Below are positions 16,090-24,978 of a stretch of 53,802 nucleotides of DNA, piece by piece. Below the pieces are notes generated by a model. It did no database searches. It saw nothing but the letters and a program-made list of their open reading frames with translations, and was not told where the DNA came from. This DNA is from Streptomyces sp. S3(2020) (GTDB lineage Bacteria > Actinomycetota > Actinomycetes > Streptomycetales > Streptomycetaceae): NCBI RefSeq assembly GCF_013044505.1, contig NZ_JABERD010000050.1:1-53802 (forward strand), in the 5' to 3' direction. The position numbers were made by a program, and so were the translations under genes. Each line of letters starts with the position of its first letter. Position 1 is the stretch's first letter.

Positions 16090-17358
16090 ATGAAGCGCTC
16101 TGGGAGATGTATCGCGGTCGCCACCACGGTCGCCGCTCTGGCGGCGTCGCTGGCCGCTTGCGGAGGTGGGTCGTCCGACGCCTCCTCCGACGGCACGGTG
16201 ACCCTGCACGTGGAGGCATGGAAGGGGGGTGGCGCGGAACCCGCCAACGTCGCGGAGATCAACAAGGCCTTCGAGAAGGCCCACCCGAAGATCAAGATCG
16301 ACTTCGAGTACATCACCGCCAACGACACCTACGTCCAGAAGCTCCAGCCCGAGCTGCTCGGTGGCAAGGCCGGCGACGTGATCATGGTCGACACGGACAA
16401 GATGAAGAAGTGGGGAGCCTCCGGCTACCTCGCCGACCTGTCCGAGGAGTCGTGGGCGAGCCGAATAGCCCCCGACGCCAAGGCCTTCGCGCAGGCCGAC
16501 GGCAAGACCCTCGCCATGCCGATGGAGCTCATCGGCATCGGCATGTACGCCAACATGGACCTGCTGAAGAAGGCGGGCATCACCGAAGTCCCCGCCGACT
16601 GGCCGACGTTCCTCGCCGACCTGGCCAAGCTCAAGAAGGCCGGCATCACCCCTCTCACGCTGCCCGACAAGAGCGGCTGGACCGGCAGCTCGGTGTTCCA
16701 GGCCGCGGGCTCGACCCTCGTCTACCAGGACAACAAGCAGTGGGACGCCGACTTCAACGGCGGCAAGGCCTCCTTCGACCCCGACTGGAAGGAGTCGCTG
16801 GAGCAGCTGAAGACCCTGGAGGACAAGGGGTACGTCAACTGGAAGAACGAGATCGGCACCGACGAGTGGTCGCAGGGCCCGCAGAACTTCAGCGCAGGCA
16901 AGAGCGCCTTCTGGTACCAGGGTGCCTGGCAGGTCTCCAACATCGAGAAGGCCGGATTCCCCGTCTCCTTCGCGCCCTGGCCGGGCGGCGCCCAGGGCAC
17001 CAAGCCCAACGGCATGCTCTTCTCCGGCACCATGTGGGGGGTCAACTCCCAGTCCCAGCACGGTGACGCGGCCCGCGCGTACGTCGACTTCTGGTCGCAG
17101 AGCGAGAACCTCGCCAAGTACCTCGACGCAGAGCACGCCGAGTCGCCGTTCACCGGCGGCACGACCCCGGAGAGCACCTCGACGACGGCCTTCACCACGG
17201 CCTTCAAGGAAGGCCGTTACCGGATCCTGCCCTCCGACTCCTGGTACGGAGCCACCGCCGAGACCGCGATCGGATCGAAGATCCAGGCCTATCTGCTGGG
17301 CAAGTCGTCCGCCGCGCAGACCCTCAAGGACATCCAGACCGCGGCGTCCGCCAAGTAA
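16090..17358 (+). CDS. Extracellular sugar-binding lipoprotein of ABC importer (MalE type)
   Basis: 422-residue binding protein. A Sec lipoprotein signal ends in LAAC with Cys24. The mature domain shows the SBP_bac_1 pattern: VTLHVEAWKGGG, INKAFEKAHPKIKIDFEYI, GDVIMVDTDKMKKWGASGYLADL, then FWYQGAWQVSNIEKAGFPVSFAPWPGG. ATG 16090 lies 6 bases after GAGG. It is the first gene of an importer operon with two permeases; no ATPase is encoded, which is usual in streptomycetes where a shared MsiK-type ATPase energises several such importers. Probably imports an oligosaccharide released by the downstream enzymes. Confidence 0.93.
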   Translation: MKRSGRCIAVATTVAALAASLAACGGGSSDASSDGTVTLHVEAWKGGGAEPANVAEINKAFEKAHPKIKIDFEYITANDTYVQKLQPELLGGKAGDVIMVDTDKMKKWGASGYLADLSEESWASRIAPDAKAFAQADGKTLAMPMELIGIGMYANMDLLKKAGITEVPADWPTFLADLAKLKKAGITPLTLPDKSGWTGSSVFQAAGSTLVYQDNKQWDADFNGGKASFDPDWKESLEQLKTLEDKGYVNWKNEIGTDEWSQGPQNFSAGKSAFWYQGAWQVSNIEKAGFPVSFAPWPGGAQGTKPNGMLFSGTMWGVNSQSQHGDAARAYVDFWSQSENLAKYLDAEHAESPFTGGTTPESTSTTAFTTAFKEGRYRILPSDSWYGATAETAIGSKIQAYLLGKSSAAQTLKDIQTAASAK

Positions 17359-17374
17359 CCCGGTCTCCCGGTCG

Positions 17375-17421
17375 GCCATGGCGGGCGCGGTCGGCGGCTC
17401 CTGACCGCTCCCCGCCATGGC
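17375..17421 (+). terminator. Long intercistronic stem-loop after the binding-protein gene
   Basis: Arms 17375-17392 and 17403-17421 pair over about 17 bp with one internal irregularity and a 10-base loop; both contain the GCCATGGC palindrome. It lies 16 bases after the binding-protein stop and before the first permease. Such structures commonly raise the level of binding-protein mRNA relative to the permeases by partial termination or 3'-end protection. Confidence 0.7.
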
Positions 17422-17447
17422 TCCACGAGGGCAAGAGGAGAAACACC

Positions 17448-18320
17448 GTGTTCCATCGACGGCGTGCCACCATGGCCGCTTTCCTGCTCCCGGCGATCGT
17501 CGTGTACGGCACGTTCATGCTGTATCCGCTGGCCCGTGGCGTCTATCTGAGCATGACCGACAGCCTCGGCGGCCCCATCGCCCACTTCGTCGGCACCGAG
17601 CAGTACCGTGACATGGCCGACGACCCGGACGTCACCGCCGCCCTGTGGCACACCGTGCTCTACGCCGCCGTGGTCGTCGTCGTCCAGAACGGCCTCGGTC
17701 TGCTCTTCGCGAGCCTGCTCTTCCGCCGGCCGAAGGTCCGCAAGGCGCTCAGCGTGGTGCTGCTGACCCCGACCCTCGTGTCACCGGTGATGGCGGCCTT
17801 CATCTGGTCGTATCTCTTCGCCCCGGAGGGCGGGATCAACGCGCTGCTCGGTGTGTTCGGCCTCGACTCCCTCCAGCACGTCTGGCTCGGCGACACCTCG
17901 ACCGCGCTGTACGCGGTGGCGGCCGTCAACATCTGGATGTTCGCCGGCTACTCGTGCGCCATCTTCCTGGCCGGATACATGAGCGTGCCCACCGAACTGC
18001 TCGACGCCGCCGCGGTCGACGGCGCCGGTGGCTGGCGACGGTTCCGGAGCGTGGAATGGCCGATGCTGGCGCCCGCGCTGACCGTGAACGTGACCCTCAG
18101 CCTCATCGGTTCGCTCAAGGTGTTCGAGTTCCCCCTCGTCCTCACCAATGGCGGCCCGGCCGGCGCCACCGAGACCCTGACCACGCTCGTCTACCGCAAC
18201 GTCTTCGGCGGCGGGAAGTTCGCCTTCGGCATCGCCGTCTCCGTACTGCTCCTGGTGACCGTGGTCGTCCTGTCCAGCGCCACCTCCTCCCTGCTCCGCC
18301 TGCGCGAGCGACGAATCTGA
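17448..18320 (+). CDS. Sugar ABC transporter permease (MalF type)
   Basis: 290-residue membrane protein with six predicted helices. The inner-membrane permease signature EAA loop reads ELLDAAAVDGAGGWRRFRSVEWPMLAPAL, near residue 185. The N-terminus has RRRATMAAFLLPAIVVYGTFMLYPLARGVYLSM, typical of the first MalF-like permease. Start GTG 17448 follows AGAGGAG with 7-base spacing. The second permease starts 12 bases after its stop. Confidence 0.93.
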   Translation: MFHRRRATMAAFLLPAIVVYGTFMLYPLARGVYLSMTDSLGGPIAHFVGTEQYRDMADDPDVTAALWHTVLYAAVVVVVQNGLGLLFASLLFRRPKVRKALSVVLLTPTLVSPVMAAFIWSYLFAPEGGINALLGVFGLDSLQHVWLGDTSTALYAVAAVNIWMFAGYSCAIFLAGYMSVPTELLDAAAVDGAGGWRRFRSVEWPMLAPALTVNVTLSLIGSLKVFEFPLVLTNGGPAGATETLTTLVYRNVFGGGKFAFGIAVSVLLLVTVVVLSSATSSLLRLRERRI

Positions 18321-18332
18321 CAGGCGGACACC

Positions 18333-19247
18333 ATGACTTCCCACACCCTCGAAACGAACGCCGTCCACCGGTCGGCACCCCCCGGGACACCGGCCGACGG
18401 CACACCCGCGCGATCCGGCCCCCCGTTGCGCCGGGCCCTCGGCACCCTCGGCACCGTGCTGCTGTGCCTCGGCGTACTGGTGTTCGTCCTGCCGTTCCTG
18501 TTCACGATCGTCACCTCGCTGCGCACCGCGGCGGACGTGGCCCGCGCGCCGCTCGGCTTCCCGCACTCCTTCACCCTCAAGAACTTCTCGGACGCCTTCT
18601 CCCAGATCCACTACGGCCGCAGCGCCCTCAACACCCTGCTCATCACGGGCCTTTCGTGCCTGAGCATCACCGTGATCGGCTCCCTGGCCGCCTATCCGCT
18701 GGCCCGCATCACACAGGGCTGGTCGACATGGGTGTACCGGCTGTTCATCCTGGGCACGTCGGTGCCGGTCTTCGTCGTGGTGGCCCCGCTGTACCTGCTG
18801 ATGCGGGATCTCGGCCTGCTGGACAACTACGCGGGCGTGGTCTTCATCTACACGGCCATGTTCCTGCCGGTCGCCGTGTTCTTCTACACCAGCTTCATCC
18901 GCTCGATCCCGATGGACATCGAGGAGGCGGCGGCACTCGACGGCTGCGGCGCGTTCCGTACGTTCTTCACGATCATCCTGCCGCTGCTGCGCCCCATCAC
19001 CAGCACCCTGCTGACCTACATCACGCTCCAGGTCTGGAACGACCTGATCGTTCCGCTGGTCTTCCTCCAGGACCCCGGCAAGCGCACGGTCATGGTGAAC
19101 GCGTACTCCTTCATCGACCCGCACACCGTGCAGCCGACCACGCTCTTCCCGGCCGCCCTGCTGGGTGTCGCACCGCTGCTGGTGATCTTCATCTTCCTCC
19201 AGCGCCATGTGGTCGCCGGCATGTCCGCCGGTGCCGTCAAGGCCTGA
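18333..19247 (+). CDS. Sugar ABC transporter permease (MalG type)
   Basis: 304-residue membrane protein. About 30 polar residues precede six helices. The EAA loop reads SIPMDIEEAAALDGCGAFRTFFTIILPLLRPI, near residue 200, and the C-terminus ends FLQRHVVAGMSAGAVKA, the normal MalG-type ending. It pairs with the preceding permease to form the channel. It is followed after 102 bases by the GH43-like gene, with no obvious terminator between. Confidence 0.93.
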   Translation: MTSHTLETNAVHRSAPPGTPADGTPARSGPPLRRALGTLGTVLLCLGVLVFVLPFLFTIVTSLRTAADVARAPLGFPHSFTLKNFSDAFSQIHYGRSALNTLLITGLSCLSITVIGSLAAYPLARITQGWSTWVYRLFILGTSVPVFVVVAPLYLLMRDLGLLDNYAGVVFIYTAMFLPVAVFFYTSFIRSIPMDIEEAAALDGCGAFRTFFTIILPLLRPITSTLLTYITLQVWNDLIVPLVFLQDPGKRTVMVNAYSFIDPHTVQPTTLFPAALLGVAPLLVIFIFLQRHVVAGMSAGAVKA

Positions 19248-19349
19248 CCCCCGCACACCGGTTCACCCGCCGACGCCGGCCGCCCGGGCCGCCGTACGGC
19301 CGCCCCGCCATGCCCCGACGTCCCACCCTCCCGGAAGGACCCCCCACCG

Positions 19350-20204
19350 ATGTACGTGGTCTCCTACTTCACCGACGCCGACGAGGCGCTGCACCTGGCC
19401 CACAGCGACGACGGCGAGGAGTTCACGCAGGTGAACGGCGGCCGACCGGTCCTGCGGGGCACGGTCGGCACGGGCAGGCTCCGGGACCCCTTCATCGGAG
19501 CGGGCCCCGACGGGCTGTTCCATCTGCTCGCCACCGACGGCTGGACCAGCCCGAACATCGTCCACGCCACGTCCAGCGACCTGCTCACCTGGTCGGAGCA
19601 GGAACTGCTGCCGGTGATGGCCGGAGTGGAAGGCGCCCACAACGCCTGGGCCCCGGAGTTCTTCCTGGACCGCGGGACCGGCCTCCACCACCTCATCTGG
19701 TCCTCCGTCGTCGAACCCGGCACCACCTCCGAGGGCCGCGACTTCGAGCACAACGGCCAGGACCACCGCATCTGGCACTGCACCACCGAGGACTTCCGGA
19801 GCTTCTCGGCGCCGGAGGTCTTCTTCGACCCCGGTCACTCGGTCATCGACGCCACCGTCAGGGAGGCGGACGGCGGCGGGTTCCTCATGGCCTTCAAGGA
19901 CGAACGGGGCTCCAACGACCTGGCCACCGTGCACAAGGACATCCACCTGATCACGTTCGACGCCCCCGGCGGCCCCTACTCCGCCCCGCGCGGACCGGTG
20001 ACCCCCTCCGTGGTGGAGGGACCGTCCATGTTCCGCCGCGGCGACGAATGGATCATGATCTTCGACCACTTCCTCGAAGGGCGGTACGGAGCCCTCCGCA
20101 GCAAGGACGGAACGGACTGGGAGCCCGTCTCCCTGACCCTGCCGCCGCGCATGCGTCACGCCTCCGTCCTGGAGACCACCGCCCTGACCTCGCTCCTCTC
20201 CTAG
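19350..20204 (+). CDS. GH43-like five-bladed propeller glycoside hydrolase
   Basis: 284-residue protein with no signal peptide, so probably intracellular. Motifs fit glycosyl hydrolase family 43/62-type propellers: RLRDPFIG (residues 43-50), NAWAPEFFLD (98-107, the WAPE block), VIDATVREADGG and VVEGPSMFRRGDEW (the EGP block usually carrying the general acid). Family members remove arabinose or xylose from plant hemicellulose or pectin side chains. It lies in the LacI-controlled importer operon, suggesting that imported oligosaccharides are trimmed inside the cell. It is shorter than many GH43 enzymes, and the N-terminal catalytic Asp is not in the usual DP sequence, so the activity is unproven. 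Confidence 0.75.
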   Translation: MYVVSYFTDADEALHLAHSDDGEEFTQVNGGRPVLRGTVGTGRLRDPFIGAGPDGLFHLLATDGWTSPNIVHATSSDLLTWSEQELLPVMAGVEGAHNAWAPEFFLDRGTGLHHLIWSSVVEPGTTSEGRDFEHNGQDHRIWHCTTEDFRSFSAPEVFFDPGHSVIDATVREADGGGFLMAFKDERGSNDLATVHKDIHLITFDAPGGPYSAPRGPVTPSVVEGPSMFRRGDEWIMIFDHFLEGRYGALRSKDGTDWEPVSLTLPPRMRHASVLETTALTSLLS

Positions 20205-20221
20205 GGGCGCAGCCGCAGGTT

Positions 20222-20253
20222 CCGGGCGGGTCCGCCTCGCACGGCCCGCCCGG
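20222..20253 (+). terminator. Hairpin after GH43-like gene
   Basis: Arms CCGGGCGGG (20222-20230) and CCCGCCCGG (20245-20253) form a perfect 9-bp stem, 18 bases after the GH43-like stop and 68 bases before the beta-helix gene. Confidence 0.65.
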
Positions 20254-20320
20254 TGCAGGAAGACCCGCGGCGCACTCTCGCGTCGCGGGGGGACTCGAAC
20301 ACCCAGCAAGGAGCGTCGCG

Positions 20321-22798
20321 ATGAAGCGTCGCAGACCGTCAAGCCCGGCCGGCCGGGCAGCACGCGCTCTGACCCTGCTCGCCACCCTGGCGGGAGCACT
20401 CCTGGTCCCGGCCCACACCGCGCTCGCGGCGGGCACCACCCACTACGTCGACTGCTCGGCCACCAGCAACGGCAGCGGCACCCAGGCCAGCCCCTGGAAC
20501 TCCGTCAGCGGCGTCAACGCCACCACCTTCGCCGCGGGCGACAGCATCCTCTTCGCCGCCGGCACCACCTGCGACGGCCAGCTCACCCCCGGCGGATCGG
20601 GTGCCTCCGGCAGCCCGATCACCATGGGCGCGTACGGCACCGGCGCCAAACCGGTGATCGACGCACAGGGCGCCACCGGCCCGGTCATCCATCTCCTCAA
20701 CCAGCAGTACTGGGAGATAGGCGGCCTCGAACTCACCAACGAGGCCTCCTCACCCGCCTACCGTTCCGGCGTACTCGCCGAGAACAGCTCGGGCGGCATC
20801 CTGCACCACATCCGCGTGCACGACATGTACATCCACGACATCACCGGGTACGGCGGCGGCTGGTACTCCACCAACGCCGGCGTCGGCATCCAGACCGACC
20901 ACACCACCACGGTCTCCACCTGGGACGACGTGGTGGTCGAGGACAACACCTTCGACCACGTCGACCGCATCGCGGTAGCCGTCACCCCGGACGGCGACGG
21001 CCAGGGCACCGGCCTCACCACCAACGCGGTGATCCGCGACAACACGATGACCTACGACGGCGCCGACGACATCCTCGTCGTCAAGGGCGACGGCGCGCTC
21101 ATCGAGGGCAACAAGGCGGGCTACGGCGGCGCCAAGGCCACCTGCCCGCCGTCCGGCCAGTACTGCAACGGCGCCTCGGCCGGCATCTGGATGTCCGGCA
21201 GCCAGAACACCGTCGTCCAGAACAACGAGGTGTACTGCCACGTCAACGGCGCCGACGGCACCGGCTTCGACGTGGACTGGGGCAACCACAACACCACGTT
21301 CCAGTACAACTACAGCCACCAGAACCTCGGCGGCTTCATGCTGGTCATGCCCGCCTTCTCGGTGACCGGCGAACCCACCTCGACCGTCCCCAGCGACGGC
21401 ACGGTGGTCCGCTACAACGTCAGCGAGAACGACGGCACCAACGACGGCTGCCCCGCCTCCGGCACCCAGACCCACGGCAAGGGCGTCTTCCACTTCGTGG
21501 GCGCCGTACCCAACCAGAGCGGCAGCACGGCCGCCGTCCCCCTCTTCTACAACAACACCATCTACCTCAAGAGCGGCCTGAGCACCCCGGTCCTCTACTC
21601 GCGCTCCGGCTCCAGCATCGCCGGCCAGCTCTCCTTCCAGAACAACGCCGTCTTCAACTACGGCTCCGGCGGCTACTTCTCCACCAAGAGCACGTCGACC
21701 TACTCGAACAACCTCTTCTACGGCAACCACCCGTCCTCCGAGCCGACCGACGCGGCCAAAGTCACGCTCGATCCCGAGTTCCGCAACCCCGGCAACGGCA
21801 GCACCTCCTCGTCGTACACCGGCATCAACGGCTACCAGGTGCACCCGTCCTCACCCGTGATCCGGGCGGGCGCGGTCATCAGCGGCAACGGGGGCAAGGA
21901 CGCCTTCGGCAACACGGTCTCCGCCACGGCCGCCCCCAACATCGGCGCCTACAACGGCACCGGAGGCAACCTGCTCTCCAACGCCGGGTTCGAGACAGGC
22001 GCGTTGAGCCCCTGGACTCAGGCCAGCGGCACCTCCTCGTCCGTTTCCGGCGCGGGCGCCCGCACCGGCGGCTACGGACTGACCACGGCGGCGAGCGGCA
22101 GCGGCGCCAACCAGGCCCTCACCGGGCTCAGCGCCAACACCACCTATCTGCTGACCGGTTGGGGCAAGGTCGCCACCGCGGGCGAGACCCTCGCGATCGG
22201 GGTGAAGGGTTTCGGCGGCACGGAGACGTACACCAACATCGCCACGACGTCCTACACCCAGGCGGCGGTCCTGTTCACCACCGGCTCCTCGAACACCTCG
22301 GCCACCGTCTACTGCTGGAAGAACTCCGGTGGCAGCGGCGCCGGTTACTGCGACGACCTCGCGGTGGAGCCCCTGTCCTCGGCCACCAACGCCATCACCA
22401 ACCCGGGCTTCGAGACCGGCGCGCTGACCCCCTGGGCACAGTCCGCCGGCACGGCGTCCAGCGTGACCGCGTCCAACGCCCGCAGCGGCAGCTACGCCCT
22501 CCAGACCGGAGTCAGCGCCAGCGGTGCCATCCAGACGGTCGGCGGACTCACCTCCAGCGGGACGTACCTGCTGGTCGGCTGGGCCAGGACGGCCACCGCC
22601 GGTGAGGAGGTCGCCGTGGGCGTGAAGGGCTTCGGCGGCACGGAAACGTATCTGCGAACCTCGACCACGTCCTACGCCCAGCAGCCGATCTTCTTCACCA
22701 CAGGCGCCTCCACCACGTCGGCGAGCGTCTACTGCTACAAGAACTCGGGCTCCGCGGCCGGATACTGCGACGACTACACGCTCGTCAGACTCCCGTAA
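20321..22798 (+). CDS. Secreted parallel beta-helix protein with two C-terminal carbohydrate-binding modules
   Basis: 825 residues. A Sec signal (about 1-36, ending TALA) precedes a right-handed beta-helix of pectate-lyase/polysaccharide-lyase type (about 40-560). It has repeated coils such as VVVEDNTFDHVDRIAV, AVIRDNTMTYDGADDILV, TVVQNNEVYCHVNG and TTFQYNYSHQNLGGF. Two tandem CBM4/9-like modules follow (about 550-685 and 690-825), starting LLSNAGFETGALSPWTQASG and ITNPGFETGALTPWAQSAG and each ending in a CDD motif (AGYCDDLAVEPL, AGYCDDYTLVRL). Start ATG 20321 follows AAGGAG. It follows the importer/GH43-like genes and probably acts outside the cell to bind and cut the polysaccharide whose fragments are imported. 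The helix could alternatively be a non-catalytic glycan-binding scaffold. Confidence 0.85.
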   Translation: MKRRRPSSPAGRAARALTLLATLAGALLVPAHTALAAGTTHYVDCSATSNGSGTQASPWNSVSGVNATTFAAGDSILFAAGTTCDGQLTPGGSGASGSPITMGAYGTGAKPVIDAQGATGPVIHLLNQQYWEIGGLELTNEASSPAYRSGVLAENSSGGILHHIRVHDMYIHDITGYGGGWYSTNAGVGIQTDHTTTVSTWDDVVVEDNTFDHVDRIAVAVTPDGDGQGTGLTTNAVIRDNTMTYDGADDILVVKGDGALIEGNKAGYGGAKATCPPSGQYCNGASAGIWMSGSQNTVVQNNEVYCHVNGADGTGFDVDWGNHNTTFQYNYSHQNLGGFMLVMPAFSVTGEPTSTVPSDGTVVRYNVSENDGTNDGCPASGTQTHGKGVFHFVGAVPNQSGSTAAVPLFYNNTIYLKSGLSTPVLYSRSGSSIAGQLSFQNNAVFNYGSGGYFSTKSTSTYSNNLFYGNHPSSEPTDAAKVTLDPEFRNPGNGSTSSSYTGINGYQVHPSSPVIRAGAVISGNGGKDAFGNTVSATAAPNIGAYNGTGGNLLSNAGFETGALSPWTQASGTSSSVSGAGARTGGYGLTTAASGSGANQALTGLSANTTYLLTGWGKVATAGETLAIGVKGFGGTETYTNIATTSYTQAAVLFTTGSSNTSATVYCWKNSGGSGAGYCDDLAVEPLSSATNAITNPGFETGALTPWAQSAGTASSVTASNARSGSYALQTGVSASGAIQTVGGLTSSGTYLLVGWARTATAGEEVAVGVKGFGGTETYLRTSTTSYAQQPIFFTTGASTTSASVYCYKNSGSAAGYCDDYTLVRLP

Positions 22799-22831
22799 CC
22801 GTCCCTGCTGGGACCGGCTGTCTCCGGCAGA

Positions 22832-22866
22832 GCTGTGGCCCGGCGGTCCGACCGCCGGGCCACAGC
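22832..22866 (+). terminator. Strong hairpin terminator after beta-helix gene
   Basis: A perfect 16-bp stem (arms 22832-22847 and 22851-22866) with a three-base loop, 33 bases after the stop codon. It ends the polysaccharide locus. Confidence 0.88.
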
Positions 22867-22966
22867 GAAGCGACCGTCCACAGCGCCGTGCCCGCTGGGA
22901 CGGGGTGGCTTCCGCTGACGGGCGGGACGTGCAGAATTCGTTGCAGCCGCTACCGAAAGGCCCTCG

Positions 22967-23815
22967 ATGACCATGCAGCGCACCCGCTCGTTCGTTCAGG
23001 TCGACGTGTTCTCCACGAGCCCCTACTCCGGCAATCCGGTCGCGGTCGTGCTGGACGGGACGGACCTGAGCGATGAGGAGATGCAGGGACTGGCGTGTTG
23101 GACGAACCTGTCCGAGACCACGTTCGTCCTGCCTCCCACCGTCCCGGAGGCGGACTACCGGCTGCGGATCTTCACCCCGGGAGGTGAGCTGCCGTTCGCG
23201 GGACACCCCACTCTCGGTTCGGCGCGTGCCTGGCTGGACGACGGCGGAGTACCGCACCACGCCGACCGTGTCGTACAGGAGTGCGCGGCGGGTCTGGTCA
23301 CCGTGCGCCGAGGTGAGGACACCCTGTCCTTCGCCGCCCCGCCTCGTGTGCGTGAGGGGGCGCTCGACGACGAGTATCTGGACCGGATCGTGGGCGCGTT
23401 CGGTATCGCCCGCGACCGGGTCGTGGCTCATCAGTGGGTCGACAACGGTCCCGGGTGGGCGGTGGTCCGGCTGGCCACGGCCGAGGAGGTGCTCGCCCTC
23501 GAACCCGACCTGGCCCTCATTCCGACCGAGATGGTCGGTGCGATCGGCGCCTATCCCGAGGGGTCCGAGTACGCGTTCGAGATGCGCACCTTCGCCCCGG
23601 GCGCCGGTGTGCCCGAGGACCCCGCGTGCGGCAGCATGAACGCCGGCGTCGGGCAGTGGCTCACCTCCACCGGCGCCGCGCCCTCCGCCTACCGGGTCTC
23701 CCAGGGCGCGCGGGTGGGACGGGCGGCCAGGATCGAGGTCGCCGCCGATGCCGACGGCACCGTCTGGGTCAGCGGCGCCGCCGTCATCCGTATCCGCGGC
23801 ACCATCGCGCTCTGA
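22967..23815 (+). CDS. PhzF family isomerase-like protein
   Basis: 282-residue diaminopimelate-epimerase-fold protein of the PhzF family. Markers are FVQVDVFSTSPYSGNPVAVVLDG at the N-terminus, the catalytic-type Glu50 in LSETTFVL, the GGELPFAGHPTLGSA block and the C-terminal PACGSMNAGVGQWL. Family members catalyse isomerisation by proton transfer, as PhzF does in phenazine biosynthesis, but most homologues have unknown substrates and no phenazine genes are here. Start ATG 22967 follows AAAGG with 6-base spacing. It stands alone, converging on the MBL gene. Confidence 0.9.
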   Translation: MTMQRTRSFVQVDVFSTSPYSGNPVAVVLDGTDLSDEEMQGLACWTNLSETTFVLPPTVPEADYRLRIFTPGGELPFAGHPTLGSARAWLDDGGVPHHADRVVQECAAGLVTVRRGEDTLSFAAPPRVREGALDDEYLDRIVGAFGIARDRVVAHQWVDNGPGWAVVRLATAEEVLALEPDLALIPTEMVGAIGAYPEGSEYAFEMRTFAPGAGVPEDPACGSMNAGVGQWLTSTGAAPSAYRVSQGARVGRAARIEVAADADGTVWVSGAAVIRIRGTIAL

Positions 23816-23831
23816 ACCAGCGAGGGGCTCT

Positions 23832-23846
23832 CGGGTGGCTCACCCG
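23832..23846. terminator. Small hairpin between convergent PhzF and MBL genes
   Basis: CGGGTG-GCT-CACCCG, a 6-bp stem with a three-base loop in the 32-base gap between two converging stops. It is weak but well placed for both strands. Confidence 0.4.
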
Positions 23847-23847
23847 C

Positions 23848-24951
23848 TCACGAGTGCGCGATCGCCTTGTGCGTGAAGGTGGGCGACGTGCCCGGGTTGG
23901 CCCAGGAGGCCGTCAGTTCGCTGGAGGGGAAGAACTGCAGGAAGCGCGGGTCGCTCTGGGAGCGGTCGACCAGGGTCTTCTCGACGATCAGCGAGTTGTA
24001 CTGGTCGGCGGTCGTCTCGATGGTGTTGGCGTTGAGGACGACCTCCTGGCCCCAGGTACGGGCCCAGCGGGCGATGCCCGGCATCCGGGAGTGCTCGGGG
24101 GTCAGGCACTCGGCGGCGATGACGTTCTCGCTGCTGGCCCAGATGCCGGTGGAGGTGTTGAGGACGATGGTCTGGTTGCCGAGCACATGCCCCGGGGTCT
24201 CGACCACGGCGACACCGGGACCGAGGATCAGGGAGCCGTCGACGGGCAGGAAGGCGTCCGGCCGTACGTCCCGGTAGGTCTCCGGCTGGTACCAGGGCTG
24301 CTGGAGGGGGTGCAGCCGGGACATGGCCAGCAGTTCGTGGCGCTGCACGATGACCTTGGCGTGGGGGAAGGCGGGCCGGACGACCGCACCGCCGAGATCG
24401 TGCTGCGGGCCGGTGGTGCCCACCCAGCGGCGCAGGTCCTGGGTGTGCAGGTGGTCGAAGAGCAGGTAGTCGACGTCCTCCGGCCTGATGCCGAGACGGG
24501 CCAGGTGCCCCAGGACCGTGCCGTGTTCGGTGGTGAGCAGTGACTGCAACGGCTTCGGGGTGCGCCGGATCAGTGCGGCGAAGTACGGCGTGTTCTGGCC
24601 CAGTTCATGGTCGCTGGGCTCGAAGAGCAGGACGCGTTTGCGTCCGTCGCTCTCCGTCCAGCGCACGACCAGCATGCGGTTGGTGATCGACAGGAACGGG
24701 GCGATCGCCCGACTGGCCCGGAACAGGCCGAACCTGGTCGGGTACGGCAGCGTGATCAGGTCGCAGGTCGTGACGCTGTCCGGGGTGCCGGTCGCGGCGA
24801 ACTCGGCGCGGAAGACCTTGGCCTGGTCACGGGCCCGGGCGAGTCTGGCGCCGTAGCCGCCGGGCACCTCGGTCAGACCGTCGAAGGCGGTGACACGGGT
24901 GCCCAGGGTGGGCATGTCGAGGACGTCGTCGTCCTGCCAGGCGAGCTTCAT
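23848..24951 (-). CDS. Metallo-beta-lactamase fold hydrolase (lactonase-like), last gene of quinone-reductase operon
   Basis: 367-residue MBL-fold protein. The metal site motif reads FDHLHTQD (His167, His169, Asp172), an HxHxxD variant; a later metal His lies in VVETPGHVLGNQ. About 160 residues precede the motif, longer than typical acyl-homoserine lactonases. No signal peptide. ATG 24951 follows GGAG with 6-base spacing. It is the fourth gene of an operon transcribed from the divergent promoter near 27100 (quinone reductase, VOC, CMD, MBL; gaps -4, 35 and 27 bases). Family and context suggest hydrolysis of a lactone or ester in a detoxification or catabolic route; the substrate is unknown. 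Confidence 0.82.
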   Translation of the reverse strand: MKLAWQDDDVLDMPTLGTRVTAFDGLTEVPGGYGARLARARDQAKVFRAEFAATGTPDSVTTCDLITLPYPTRFGLFRASRAIAPFLSITNRMLVVRWTESDGRKRVLLFEPSDHELGQNTPYFAALIRRTPKPLQSLLTTEHGTVLGHLARLGIRPEDVDYLLFDHLHTQDLRRWVGTTGPQHDLGGAVVRPAFPHAKVIVQRHELLAMSRLHPLQQPWYQPETYRDVRPDAFLPVDGSLILGPGVAVVETPGHVLGNQTIVLNTSTGIWASSENVIAAECLTPEHSRMPGIARWARTWGQEVVLNANTIETTADQYNSLIVEKTLVDRSQSDPRFLQFFPSSELTASWANPGTSPTFTHKAIAHS

Positions 24952-24978
24952 GGATGGCTCCAGGGATGTGGGTACGGC

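Noticed and set aside
17645..22798. A very long plus-strand open frame running through the permeases and GH43-like gene into the beta-helix gene
   Set aside because: Its first 892 codons are Arg/Pro-rich shadow of genes in other frames; the real gene begins at ATG 20321 with AAGGAG and a signal peptide.
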